Of a stretch of 5,782 bases of DNA, positions 1-5,717 are shown piece by piece. Both the position numbers and the translations under genes were made by a program. The stretch spans positions 1 to 5,782 of the forward strand of contig CAMFIY010000195.1 of assembly GCA_945952575.1 (NCBI GenBank), written 5' to 3'. The first letter of the stretch is position 1. Each line of letters opens with the position of its first letter. A model generated the notes under the pieces. The model worked only from the letters and a program-made list of their open reading frames with translations. It was not told the DNA's origin and made no database searches. The stretch comes from an uncultured Leucobacter sp. Its GTDB lineage: Bacteria; Actinomycetota; Actinomycetes; Actinomycetales; Microbacteriaceae.

Positions 1-651
1 GTGCGGTAGATCCGGGGCGAAGCCCCCCTCGTCACCGAGGCCGGTCGCGAGGCCCTGCTCCTTCATGAGCGCCTTGAGCGAGTGATACACCTCGACGCCC
101 CAGCGGAGGCCCTCGCTGAAGGTCTCTGCGCCCAACGGCACCGCCATGAACTCCTGGATGTCGACATCGGTGTCGGCGTGCGCCCCGCCGTTGATGATGT
201 TCATGAGCGGCACGGGGAGCGTGCTGGCGGTCGGCCCGCCCAGGTAGCGGAAGAGCGGCAGGCCCGCGGACTCGGCCGCCGCGTGGGCGACGGCGAGGCT
301 GACGCCGAGGATGGCGTTGGCGCCGACGCGCTGCTTGTTGTCGGTGCCGTCGACCTCGGTGAGCGCGGAATCGATCAGGCGCTGATCGCTCGCCTCGATC
401 AGCTCTTCGCCGGTGATGGCGGGGGCCAGCTCGTCGAAGACGGCGTCGACGGCCGTGAGCACGCCCTTGCCGCCGTAGCGATCGGCGTCCCCATCGCGCA
501 GCTCATAGGCCTCGAAGGCGCCCGTCGATGCGCCGGACGGCACGGCCGCGCGGCCCACCGATCCGTCGGTCAGACCGACCTCGACCTCGACGGTCGGGTT
601 GCCCCGGGAATCGAGGATCTCGCGTGCGATGACGGCGTCTACGAATGCCAC
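1..651 (-). CDS. eno: Enolase (phosphopyruvate hydratase), N-terminal half, cut by the window edge
   Basis: Enolase interconverts 2-phosphoglycerate and phosphoenolpyruvate in cytoplasmic glycolysis and gluconeogenesis. The 217 visible codons are open to the window edge and show the family hallmarks: SRGNPTVEVEV (15-25), the substrate loop PSGASTGAFEAYELRDGD (38-55), ANAILGVSLA (111-120), NIINGGAHAD (151-160) followed by DIQEFM (164-169), and GDEGGFAPDL (206-215), which carries a catalytic-region glutamate. About half of the usual ~425-430 residues are present; the remaining C-terminal barrel lies outside. The start is a GTG at 651. AAGGAG lies 7 bases upstream, and the protein then begins MAFVDAVIAREILDSRG, as expected for actinobacterial enolases. 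The gene lies downstream of the ABC cassette on the same strand, with a 136-base gap that holds its own likely promoter, so it is probably expressed independently. Identification is secure. Confidence 0.97.
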   Translation of the reverse strand, partial: MAFVDAVIAREILDSRGNPTVEVEVGLTDGSVGRAAVPSGASTGAFEAYELRDGDADRYGGKGVLTAVDAVFDELAPAITGEELIEASDQRLIDSALTEVDGTDNKQRVGANAILGVSLAVAHAAAESAGLPLFRYLGGPTASTLPVPLMNIINGGAHADTDVDIQEFMAVPLGAETFSEGLRWGVEVYHSLKALMKEQGLATGLGDEGGFAPDLPH

Positions 652-658
652 TCTGGTG

Positions 659-664
659 CTCCTT
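659..664 (-). promoter_or_regulatory. Ribosome binding site of eno
   Basis: The minus strand reads AAGGAG, 7 bases before the GTG at 651. This near-perfect Shine-Dalgarno sequence decides the GTG start, because no nearby ATG in frame would preserve the conserved enolase N-terminus. Confidence 0.8.
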
Positions 665-689
665 GGGTCGGCCTGCGTGTGCATCACCG

Positions 690-695
690 ATTCTA
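690..695 (-). promoter_or_regulatory. Probable -10 element of an eno promoter
   Basis: The minus strand reads TAGAAT (5 of 6 matches to TATAAT), about 39 bases upstream of the eno start. This would give a leader of roughly 30 bases containing the AAGGAG site. No convincing -35 hexamer lies 16-18 bases upstream, where the sequence is G-rich. Actinobacterial SigA promoters often have weak -35 elements, so this is plausible but rests on one hexamer. Confidence 0.4.
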
Positions 696-764
696 CCGGG
701 CGGGATCCGGCGCTACCCCGCGCGTTCCGGCCATTCACCGCAAGGTTCGGGAAAGAGTTGCCGG

Positions 765-777
765 GGCCGGTTCGGCC
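765..777 (-). terminator. Weak GC hairpin after the ATPase gene, possible terminator
   Basis: A perfect 5-base-pair stem, GGCCG/CGGCC with a 3-base loop, begins about 11 bases beyond the ATPase stop codon. On the minus strand it is not followed by a U-run, only by a sequence containing CTCTTTCCC. It could be a U-poor terminator of the kind found in high-GC Gram-positives, or chance in GC-rich DNA. If it does not terminate, cassette transcripts would read into eno. Confidence 0.22.
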
Positions 778-787
778 GTCCGGTCGA

Positions 788-1495
788 TCACTGCTCGGCG
801 TGGAGCACTCCTTTCGCAAGCCGCAACTGCCGTGCCCCGAGCCGCCTGCATACTTCCGCATCGTGGGTCACCAGAATGAGGGTGCTCTCGCCCACTGCCT
901 CGTTGAGCACGTCGAGTGCCTGATCTCGAAGTTCGACGTCCAGCGAACCGGTCGGCTCATCCGCCAAGACGATCTCCGGCTCTCCGACGATCGCGCGCGC
1001 AAGGCTCACGCGTTGTTGTTCACCACCGGAGAGCTCACGCGGGAGGTGCTGCGCACGTCGGTCGAGACCGAGTCGGCTGAGCGCCGCGTGTGCCCGATCC
1101 AGAGACTCGCGCTTGGAGATCCCACGGAGCCGCAGGGGTACGGCGACGTTCTGGGTCGCTGTGAGCGACCTGATCAGATCGAAGTCTTGGCGGACGAAAC
1201 CGAAATTCGCGAGCCTCAACCGCGCACGCTCGTTCTCTCCCATCGCAGACATACGATCGCCCAACACTCTGACTTCCCCTTCCTCGGGGACTCTGATCCC
1301 TGCGATGAGGTCCAGGATCGTCGATTTCCCTTCTCCGGACCGCCCGACGACGACCGTGCGAGAACCCTCCGAGAAGGTTGCATGCGCATCCGACAGGATT
1401 TCGATCCTCCGACGTCGTTTGCAGTATGCGAATCGGACTCCCTCGATGTCGACCGTTGCACCGACTTCCGGGCCACTCATGACTTTCTCACTCAT
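788..1495 (-). CDS. ABC transporter ATP-binding protein, MacB/LolD family
   Basis: This is the cytoplasmic ATPase that would power the two permeases encoded just upstream. The 235 residues form one complete nucleotide-binding domain: a likely A-loop tyrosine (Y24), Walker A GRSGEGKST (51-59), Q-loop with Q103, signature LSGGEQQR (155-162), Walker B IVLADE (175-180), D-loop SLD (184-186) and switch histidine H211 in LVTHD. All catalytic residues are intact. The stretch RARLRLANFGFVRQDFDLI, followed by LTATQNVAVPLRLRG, is typical of the MacB/LolD/FtsE branch, which works mechanically with FtsX-like permeases and is not a classical importer ATPase. The start is the ATG at 1495, which overlaps the end of the second permease by 8 bases; only a weak GGAAG lies about 10 bases upstream. 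A second in-frame ATG at 1480 is an alternative start. It is the last gene of the cassette. Family assignment is secure; the substrate is unknown. Confidence 0.93.
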   Translation of the reverse strand: MSEKVMSGPEVGATVDIEGVRFAYCKRRRRIEILSDAHATFSEGSRTVVVGRSGEGKSTILDLIAGIRVPEEGEVRVLGDRMSAMGENERARLRLANFGFVRQDFDLIRSLTATQNVAVPLRLRGISKRESLDRAHAALSRLGLDRRAQHLPRELSGGEQQRVSLARAIVGEPEIVLADEPTGSLDVELRDQALDVLNEAVGESTLILVTHDAEVCRRLGARQLRLAKGVLHAEQ

Positions 1496-2534
1496 TCATT
1501 CCGTTCTTCCGCGTCGGCCATCCACGAAGCATGAGCCGTTGCGCACACCCGCCGGCAAGCACCATGAGCACACCGATCGATCCGAGGAGTGCGGGTTGTG
1601 CATAGAAGCCGGCGATCTGCATCATCGCGAACTTGGCGATGGACAACGCTCCGACCGCTCCGACGATCACGCTGAGACCGCTGAGCAATCGCGCGAAGCG
1701 GCGTACGCGGCGAGGCGTGACACCAATGCGCACCAGCGCCATAGCGTCTTCGATCACTGCCCGCGCAGTTCGTGAAGCTGAACGAACCGCGACGAGCATC
1801 CACAGCAGCAACCCCGTCACCAGCACCAGGACTACCGCGATCGCGTAGTTCTGAGGGGACAGCAGCGAGTTCACGATCATCTGCGTTTTCGTGGTCCCGC
1901 CGTGGTTGTAGATCTCCCAGGTTCCTCGAGAGTCCGCCTCAGCCACCGCTTCTTCACGCTCGCTCACACACAGCGTTTCGGCAAGCAGGATCTGGCCGCC
2001 GTCACCCGATTCATCCTGTGAAACCGGTGATTCATAGGGTCGGCTGACACCACTTACCGACACGACGCAATCTTCGTCTCTCGGCCCAGGAATAGCCACC
2101 CGATCACCGACACCGATCCCCCAGAGCGCGGCATGAGCTCCATCGATCACGACACCCTGCGTAGTGAGTTCGCCGGAGAGGAGCGAAGAGCCGAGGATAG
2201 CGTTCACCTCCGGCACAGATGCGGCCGGCACGACTCTCAGCGCAGGACTCTTCGAGCCGAAGTAGGAACGCGGCCCGGGTCCGTCCGGCGCCAGTGACTC
2301 CGGTATCACTATGAGCGACCCCGAGCGGAGCACGCCGGCGCCCTGGACGCCAGGAGCGTCGGACTCCCGGACGGTTTGGTAGTCGAGGCCCATCTGGTAC
2401 CAGAGTCGATCGAACGTCGAGAACGTGGTGTACGCGAGCATGAAGGCGACCAGGCCGCCTGAAAGAGCGGTGACGCAAGCATCGACGAGTATCCGCCAAC
2501 GGACCGACCGAATCAGGACCAGAAGCACTCTCAC
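1488..2534 (-). CDS. MacB/FtsX-like ABC permease, second half-size subunit
   Basis: This is a 348-residue membrane protein with the MacB-type layout. It has one N-terminal membrane helix (about 15-36), a long extracytoplasmic domain (about 40-225), then three membrane helices (about 230-250, 282-304 and 316-335) and a short basic cytoplasmic tail. After the second helix the segment MALVRIGVTPRRVRRFAR (265-282) matches the coupling region that contacts the ATPase in FtsX-type permeases. The frame is open upstream to 2753, but the extra 73 residues lie over the end of the preceding gene and have no membrane-protein character. I therefore choose the GTG at 2534. It overlaps the preceding stop as GTGA and has GAGGAG 7 bases upstream. 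It is followed by the ATPase gene with an 8-base overlap. It differs clearly in sequence from the other permease, so a heterodimer is likely. The transported or extracted substrate cannot be told from sequence. Confidence 0.85.
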   Translation of the reverse strand: MRVLLVLIRSVRWRILVDACVTALSGGLVAFMLAYTTFSTFDRLWYQMGLDYQTVRESDAPGVQGAGVLRSGSLIVIPESLAPDGPGPRSYFGSKSPALRVVPAASVPEVNAILGSSLLSGELTTQGVVIDGAHAALWGIGVGDRVAIPGPRDEDCVVSVSGVSRPYESPVSQDESGDGGQILLAETLCVSEREEAVAEADSRGTWEIYNHGGTTKTQMIVNSLLSPQNYAIAVVLVLVTGLLLWMLVAVRSASRTARAVIEDAMALVRIGVTPRRVRRFARLLSGLSVIVGAVGALSIAKFAMMQIAGFYAQPALLGSIGVLMVLAGGCAQRLMLRGWPTRKNGMNE

Positions 2535-3658
2535 CGATCCGCTCCTCGTCGTCGCATGAAAGAGCTTGCGCACCCCACGCAGCCTGCGCACAGAAGTAGC
2601 ACTGCAGCATTCGCTCCCAGAAATGTCGGGAGCAAGGTCGGCGGGAAAGTGCTTCCAGTCAGCCCGTTCAGGAACGCAAGCAGCGCCCCGGCTGCACCCG
2701 AAGCCAAACCGAGCGCGGCCAACGAGAATGCGAGGAGTGCGGCCGGGACCCACAATCTCGCTTGCGAGGTTCCCAGACGATGCAGCGTGGAGATGGTCCG
2801 TGAGAGCGAACCGATGAACACTGAGATCTCGCGCAGGATCATCCCTATCAGACCCAAAGCGCTGAGCATGGAGATGGCAGCAATAAGACCCAGATTTGCC
2901 GACGAGAAGCTCTCGGCTTGGCGGAGACGCTCGGCCCGCGATTCGACTCCGAGCGTGGTCACATCGGCGATCCCGTCGTAATAACCGGCGTCCATGAGGC
3001 GCTCCGCGTAGAAAGGCTGGGAAAGCAGGGACTCCACCTCGGCGACTGTCATCCCCGAGACGAACAGTTCGTTCATCGTCCTCGCCTCGTCGTCGCCCGG
3101 ATCACTGAGCTTCCCGAAGACTGCCGCAGCCGGGACGGCGACGACCGGATCGAATCCCAGGTCGACCGCATAGACACCGCGCACATGAAGAGTGATCGCC
3201 GAGTCCCCGCTCACGACGAATCCGACCGTGTCCCCGGGCTGCAGACCCAGCGTTCTCGCGGCACGAATATCGATGTCAATCCAGTCCTCCCCGACGTCCT
3301 CGTAACCGACTCTGGTCCGGAGCGGAAAGTATTCGGGCTCTGTCGGCATCACATAGGCTTCAACACCGGCGCGACCTTGCCACTGCCCGGTGAGGTAGCT
3401 CTCCCAATCGGCGACGAGCATCATGTCAGGACCGAAGTCTCGCTGCACCCGGTCGAGATCTTCAGGGAGCACCTCGATGGGACTCGAGACCTCCCACTTC
3501 GCGTACTTCTCCCACGCCACTTCCAAGTCGTGCTGGACCGGGTACAACCAGGCAAGAAGTTGAGTCAGGAGATTGGCTATGAGAAGCACGACACCCAGTC
3601 GAATGAGATTTGGGCGAGAAATGCGAATCAGCACACGAACGGGGACGACTGCATTCAC
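2531..3658 (-). CDS. MacB/FtsX-like ABC permease, first half-size subunit
   Basis: This is a 375-residue membrane protein with an N-terminal helix (about 18-38), an extracytoplasmic domain of roughly 210 residues (about 42-250) and three C-terminal helices (about 255-276, 303-330 and 346-367). This is the topology of MacB and FtsX-type ABC permeases, which generally move or extract substrates at the outer face of the membrane. The segment TLHRLGTSQARLWVPAA (291-307) after helix 2 corresponds to the ATPase coupling region and aligns in position with MALVRIGVTPRRVRR of the second permease. The outer domain is acidic and includes EYFPLRTRVGYEDVGEDW (109-126). The start is a GTG at 3658 that overlaps the stop of the secreted-protein gene as GTGA. 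There is no strong ribosome binding site, so expression probably depends on translational coupling. The gene ends with a second 4-base overlap onto the next permease. I see no MacA-like adaptor in the window. Exact substrate and direction of transport are unknown. Confidence 0.86.
   Translation of the reverse strand: MNAVVPVRVLIRISRPNLIRLGVVLLIANLLTQLLAWLYPVQHDLEVAWEKYAKWEVSSPIEVLPEDLDRVQRDFGPDMMLVADWESYLTGQWQGRAGVEAYVMPTEPEYFPLRTRVGYEDVGEDWIDIDIRAARTLGLQPGDTVGFVVSGDSAITLHVRGVYAVDLGFDPVVAVPAAAVFGKLSDPGDDEARTMNELFVSGMTVAEVESLLSQPFYAERLMDAGYYDGIADVTTLGVESRAERLRQAESFSSANLGLIAAISMLSALGLIGMILREISVFIGSLSRTISTLHRLGTSQARLWVPAALLAFSLAALGLASGAAGALLAFLNGLTGSTFPPTLLPTFLGANAAVLLLCAGCVGCASSFMRRRGADR
2542..2547 (-). 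promoter_or_regulatory. Ribosome binding site that fixes the start of the second permease
   Basis: The minus strand reads GAGGAG, 7 bases before the GTG at 2534 and inside the last codons of the preceding permease. It supports the GTGA-overlap start over the longer open frame from 2753. Confidence 0.7.
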
Positions 3659-4185
3659 TTCTTGACGATTGCACGCACAAGCGCATGGGCGTTCGTACAG
3701 GCGAGTTCTTGCCCGTCACAGGGGTAGGTGCCCCCGCAGAAATATCCCGTTCCCGCGCCTTTGCCCTTCGTGTCAGCGACAATCCTGGCGGAGAGATCAC
3801 CGGCGAACCCCTGCTTACCTCTTACTTGCCACTGCTTCTTGTGCAGTATCGGATTCCAGAGACTCCGGTACTCCGGACGCTTGAGCCTGACATTCGCTTC
3901 TCTGACCGAGGGCTTCTTAAACGTCTTCGGAAAGCTACTGGCGTAGTAGGCAGTCGTCGGAACGGCAAAGCCAAGGATCTTGAAGTGGTACTTCAGATCC
4001 ACTCTGCCGCTGTATTTCTTGCCGACCTTTACCGTGCCAGCGGAAGTCTTCGCCGTTATCTTCACATATGCGTTTCCGCCTCCAGCGATATCTACGTCGA
4101 CGCCGGCATGGGCAGGGGCCGCTGTCAGCCCGAGTGTCAGCGCGATGCCGAGGAGCGCGGACGGCGCGAGGTGGGAGAGCTTCAT
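3655..4185 (-). CDS. Small secreted basic protein of unknown family, possible substrate of the adjacent ABC transporter
   Basis: I do not recognise this protein. From the ATG at 4185 it has 176 residues. A classic Sec signal peptide covers 1-27: basic start MK, hydrophobic core LLGIALTLGL (11-20) and a predicted cleavage site after AHA. The mature part is 149 residues with 18 Lys and 8 Arg against 9 Asp/Glu, so it is strongly basic (about +17). Residues 28-145 look like a beta-rich domain with alternating polar and hydrophobic stretches. The C-terminus holds three cysteines, C150, C156 and C163, in a Gly/Tyr-rich segment (GYFCGGTYPCDGQELAC), and ends in KK. There is no lipobox, sortase motif or membrane anchor. 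AAAGAG lies 8 bases before the ATG; an in-frame GTG at 4194 would add three residues but has no spaced ribosome binding site. It is the first gene after the promoter and overlaps the first permease by 4 bases. A bacteriocin-like or envelope-binding role is inference from charge and context only. Confidence 0.75.
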   Translation of the reverse strand: MKLSHLAPSALLGIALTLGLTAAPAHAGVDVDIAGGGNAYVKITAKTSAGTVKVGKKYSGRVDLKYHFKILGFAVPTTAYYASSFPKTFKKPSVREANVRLKRPEYRSLWNPILHKKQWQVRGKQGFAGDLSARIVADTKGKGAGTGYFCGGTYPCDGQELACTNAHALVRAIVKK

Positions 4186-4193
4186 GGGGAGCA

Positions 4194-4199
4194 CTCTTT
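4194..4199 (-). promoter_or_regulatory. Ribosome binding site of the secreted-protein gene
   Basis: The minus strand reads AAAGAG, 8 bases before the ATG at 4185. It is a moderate match to the Shine-Dalgarno sequence. It favours that ATG over the in-frame GTG at 4194, which overlaps the site itself. Confidence 0.5.
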
Positions 4200-4206
4200 A
4201 CTTTTT

Positions 4207-4220
4207 TGTCCCCCCGGACA
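4207..4220 (-). other. Short hairpin in the cassette leader, next to an A-run
   Basis: On the minus strand TGTCC, a GGGG loop and GGACA form a perfect 5-base-pair stem, followed directly by six A residues and then the ribosome binding site. It is not a terminator in this direction, because it is followed by A and not U; the T-run on the plus strand precedes the stem. It might influence leader stability or ribosome access, or it may be chance. Confidence 0.3.
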
Positions 4221-4241
4221 GGTCAAATCCCTTGAGATAGA

Positions 4242-4270
4242 ACCATAACGAGCGCTCAATCAGTCGTCAA
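4242..4270 (-). promoter_or_regulatory. SigA-type promoter of the four-gene cassette
   Basis: The minus strand carries TTGACG (4265-4270, 5 of 6 to consensus), a 17-base spacer, and TATGGT (4242-4247, 4 of 6). It lies wholly in the 97-base gap between hisS and the secreted-protein gene. Transcription should start near 4235, giving a leader of about 50 bases. The spacer contains an 8-base perfect palindrome, GAGCGCTC (4250-4257), a possible operator half or simple chance. This is the best promoter in the window and implies that the cassette is expressed separately from hisS. Confidence 0.65.
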
Positions 4271-4291
4271 GAACGGACTCAGCCATCCGGT

Positions 4292-5590
4292 TCAACCGAG
4301 CTCGCGCAGCTCCAGTTCGTCGGCCGAGCTCACGCCGGCGCGCACATTGGCGAAGCTCGCGAAGCCCTCGGCGCCGACCCGATCCAGCAGCGTCTTCATG
4401 TTCTTCTGCCGCTTCTCGAGACGCACCCGGTGGCCGCGCGCGACCAGCTCTCGCTTGAGCGCCGCGAGATCCGCGGGCGCCGCGTCCGCGTCGAACACCA
4501 GGGCGATCGCCTCGGGCCCCTCGCCCGCAGGCAGCTCGATGAGATCGACCACGCGCTCGAAGCCGACCGAGAAGCCGACGGCCGGAACATCCTGCCCGAG
4601 GAACCTCCCGATCATCCCGTCATAGCGGCCGCCTCCGCCGACGGAACTGCCCGAGCCCGGGTGCGCGATCTCGAAGATCGTGCCGGTGTAGTAGCCCATG
4701 CCGCGCACGAGGGTCGGATCGAAGGTGAGCGTCACGCCGTCGGGAAGCGCCCCGGCGAGCGCCGCACCGAGCTCCGCGAGGCTCGCGATACCCGCCTCGG
4801 CGGTCTCGCCCGGCTCGGCCGGGAGTACCGCCGCGATCGCCTCGCCGGCGAGCGGGATGCCGGCCGAGAGCGCCGACTCGACCCGAGCCAGCACCTCGCC
4901 GAGCCGTTCCGCGGCAGCCCCGTCGAGTTCGCGGAGCTCATCGACCACGCCTCGAGCGCCGATCTTGTCGAGCTTGTCGACCGTGATGAGCGCCCGCTCG
5001 TGCTGATCCGACGCGAAGCCGCAGTGCGCGAGCAGCCCGGTGAGGATCCTGCGGTCGTTGACGCGGATCACGCAGTTCGCGAGCCCCAGCGCGGCCAATG
5101 CGTGCGAGGTCGCCGTGATCAGCTCGATCTCGGCGAGCAGTCCGGGCTCCCCGATGATGTCGATGTCCGCCTGCACGAACTGGCGATAGCGCCCCTTCTG
5201 CGGGCGCTCGGCACGCCAAACCGGCGCGATCTGGATCGCACGGAACACGGGGGGCAACTCGGCGCGGTGGCTCGCGTAGAACCGGGCCAACGGCACGGTG
5301 AGGTCGAAACGCAGGCCGAGGTCGGCGAGCTGCTCCGCACTGCCGGCCCGCGCCGCGGCCTCGATCGTCCCGGGCGCGATCCCGCGCTTCAGGATCGAGA
5401 AGCTGAGCTTCTCGTTGTCGCCGCCCAGCCCAGCGTGCAACCTCGCCCAGTCCTCGACCACCGGCGTCTCGATCTCATCGAAGCCGTGCGAGCGGTAGAC
5501 CCCTCTGATGATGCCGAGCGCGTGCTCACGACGGGCCTTGTCGGCGGGGAGGAAGTCGCGCATGCCGCGCGGCGGGTTCACGGAGGGCAC
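4292..5590 (-). CDS. hisS: Histidyl-tRNA synthetase
   Basis: This cytoplasmic class II aminoacyl-tRNA synthetase attaches histidine to tRNA-His using ATP. The 432 residues match the family's usual length. The N-terminus has PPRGMRDFLPAD (6-17). A motif 1 region lies around GFDEIETPVVED (36-47), followed by RFDLTVPLARF (94-104). Motif 2 spans 115-147, with the arginine of VWRAERP at 126. The histidine-specific loop is LVRGMGYYTGTIFEI (294-308), and motif 3 is GGGRYDGMIG with VGFSVGFERV (318-347). The C-terminal region (about 360-432) is the anticodon-binding domain. The start is taken as the GTG at 5590; a second GTG at 5581 is possible. The in-frame sequence upstream is open but has no further start codon near. 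No good Shine-Dalgarno sequence precedes the GTG, while a -10-like hexamer lies just 6 bases away, suggesting a leaderless message. GC is far higher than in the downstream cassette. Confidence 0.96.
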   Translation of the reverse strand: MPSVNPPRGMRDFLPADKARREHALGIIRGVYRSHGFDEIETPVVEDWARLHAGLGGDNEKLSFSILKRGIAPGTIEAAARAGSAEQLADLGLRFDLTVPLARFYASHRAELPPVFRAIQIAPVWRAERPQKGRYRQFVQADIDIIGEPGLLAEIELITATSHALAALGLANCVIRVNDRRILTGLLAHCGFASDQHERALITVDKLDKIGARGVVDELRELDGAAAERLGEVLARVESALSAGIPLAGEAIAAVLPAEPGETAEAGIASLAELGAALAGALPDGVTLTFDPTLVRGMGYYTGTIFEIAHPGSGSSVGGGGRYDGMIGRFLGQDVPAVGFSVGFERVVDLIELPAGEGPEAIALVFDADAAPADLAALKRELVARGHRVRLEKRQKNMKTLLDRVGAEGFASFANVRAGVSSADELELRELG

Positions 5591-5596
5591 CCAGCC

Positions 5597-5602
5597 AGTA
5601 TT
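5597..5602 (-). promoter_or_regulatory. Possible extended -10 element for leaderless hisS
   Basis: The minus strand reads AATACT (4 of 6 to TATAAT), preceded by TGG, an extended -10 TGn. Only 6 bases separate it from the GTG start of hisS, so transcription could begin on the start codon itself. No -35 is visible. Leaderless mRNAs are common in actinobacteria, which fits, but the call rests on a short match. Confidence 0.35.
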
Positions 5603-5698
5603 CCAGGTCGCCCTGAGGTGCCGGTCGCCGGGCGGCGGCGTCCCTGACCTCGGAGAAATCGTGCGCGTCGACCCCGGAGCGGGCTGTGAGCGGGTGCA

Positions 5699-5716
5699 CG
5701 CGGCCGAATCTCCGCG
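5699..5716 (-). other. Weak inverted repeat after the upstream gene
   Basis: On the minus strand CGCGG and CCGCG form a 5-base-pair stem around an 8-base loop, directly after the TAA of the partial gene at the right edge. There is no U-tract. It may help end transcription before hisS, or it may be chance in GC-rich sequence. Confidence 0.2.
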
Positions 5717-5717
5717 G

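Noticed and set aside
82..879. A 265-residue open frame on the plus strand over eno
   Set aside because: It is an antisense shadow of the highly conserved enolase coding sequence caused by GC-biased codons.
599..1534. A 311-residue open frame on the plus strand over the ATPase
   Set aside because: It is antisense to the ATPase gene, with no recognisable motifs and no good ribosome binding site. It also runs across the eno start, the gap and two genes.
2535..2753. A 73-residue N-terminal extension of the second permease
   Set aside because: The extension overlaps the coding end of the first permease and has no membrane or signal character. The GTG at 2534, with its GTGA overlap and GAGGAG site, is much better.
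1488..3658. BceAB-type antimicrobial peptide resistance transporter
   Set aside because: BceB permeases are single long chains with ten membrane helices and usually sit with a two-component system. Here there are two four-helix permeases and no such regulators.
2918..3727. A 269-residue open frame on the plus strand over the first permease
   Set aside because: It lies antisense to the permease and the end of the secreted-protein gene, with no domain or motif and atypical composition.
3655..4185. Lactococcin 972 family bacteriocin
   Set aside because: The ABC context is suggestive, but the mature protein is longer than those bacteriocins and I do not see their characteristic Ser/Tyr-rich sequence pattern. 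I keep only a bacteriocin-like hypothesis.
4207..4220. The leader hairpin as an intrinsic terminator for hisS
   Set aside because: On the transcribed strand it is followed by A residues, not U, and it lies downstream of the cassette promoter.
4288..4298. Palindrome CGGTTCAACCG over the hisS stop codon, as a terminator or operator
   Set aside because: The arms are separated by a single base, so it cannot form a proper hairpin. There is no U-tract, and most of it is coding or stop-codon sequence.
4430..5647. A 405-residue open frame on the plus strand over hisS
   Set aside because: It is the antisense shadow of hisS. The translation is low-complexity and rich in Arg/Glu/Asp, while the opposite strand has all the synthetase motifs.
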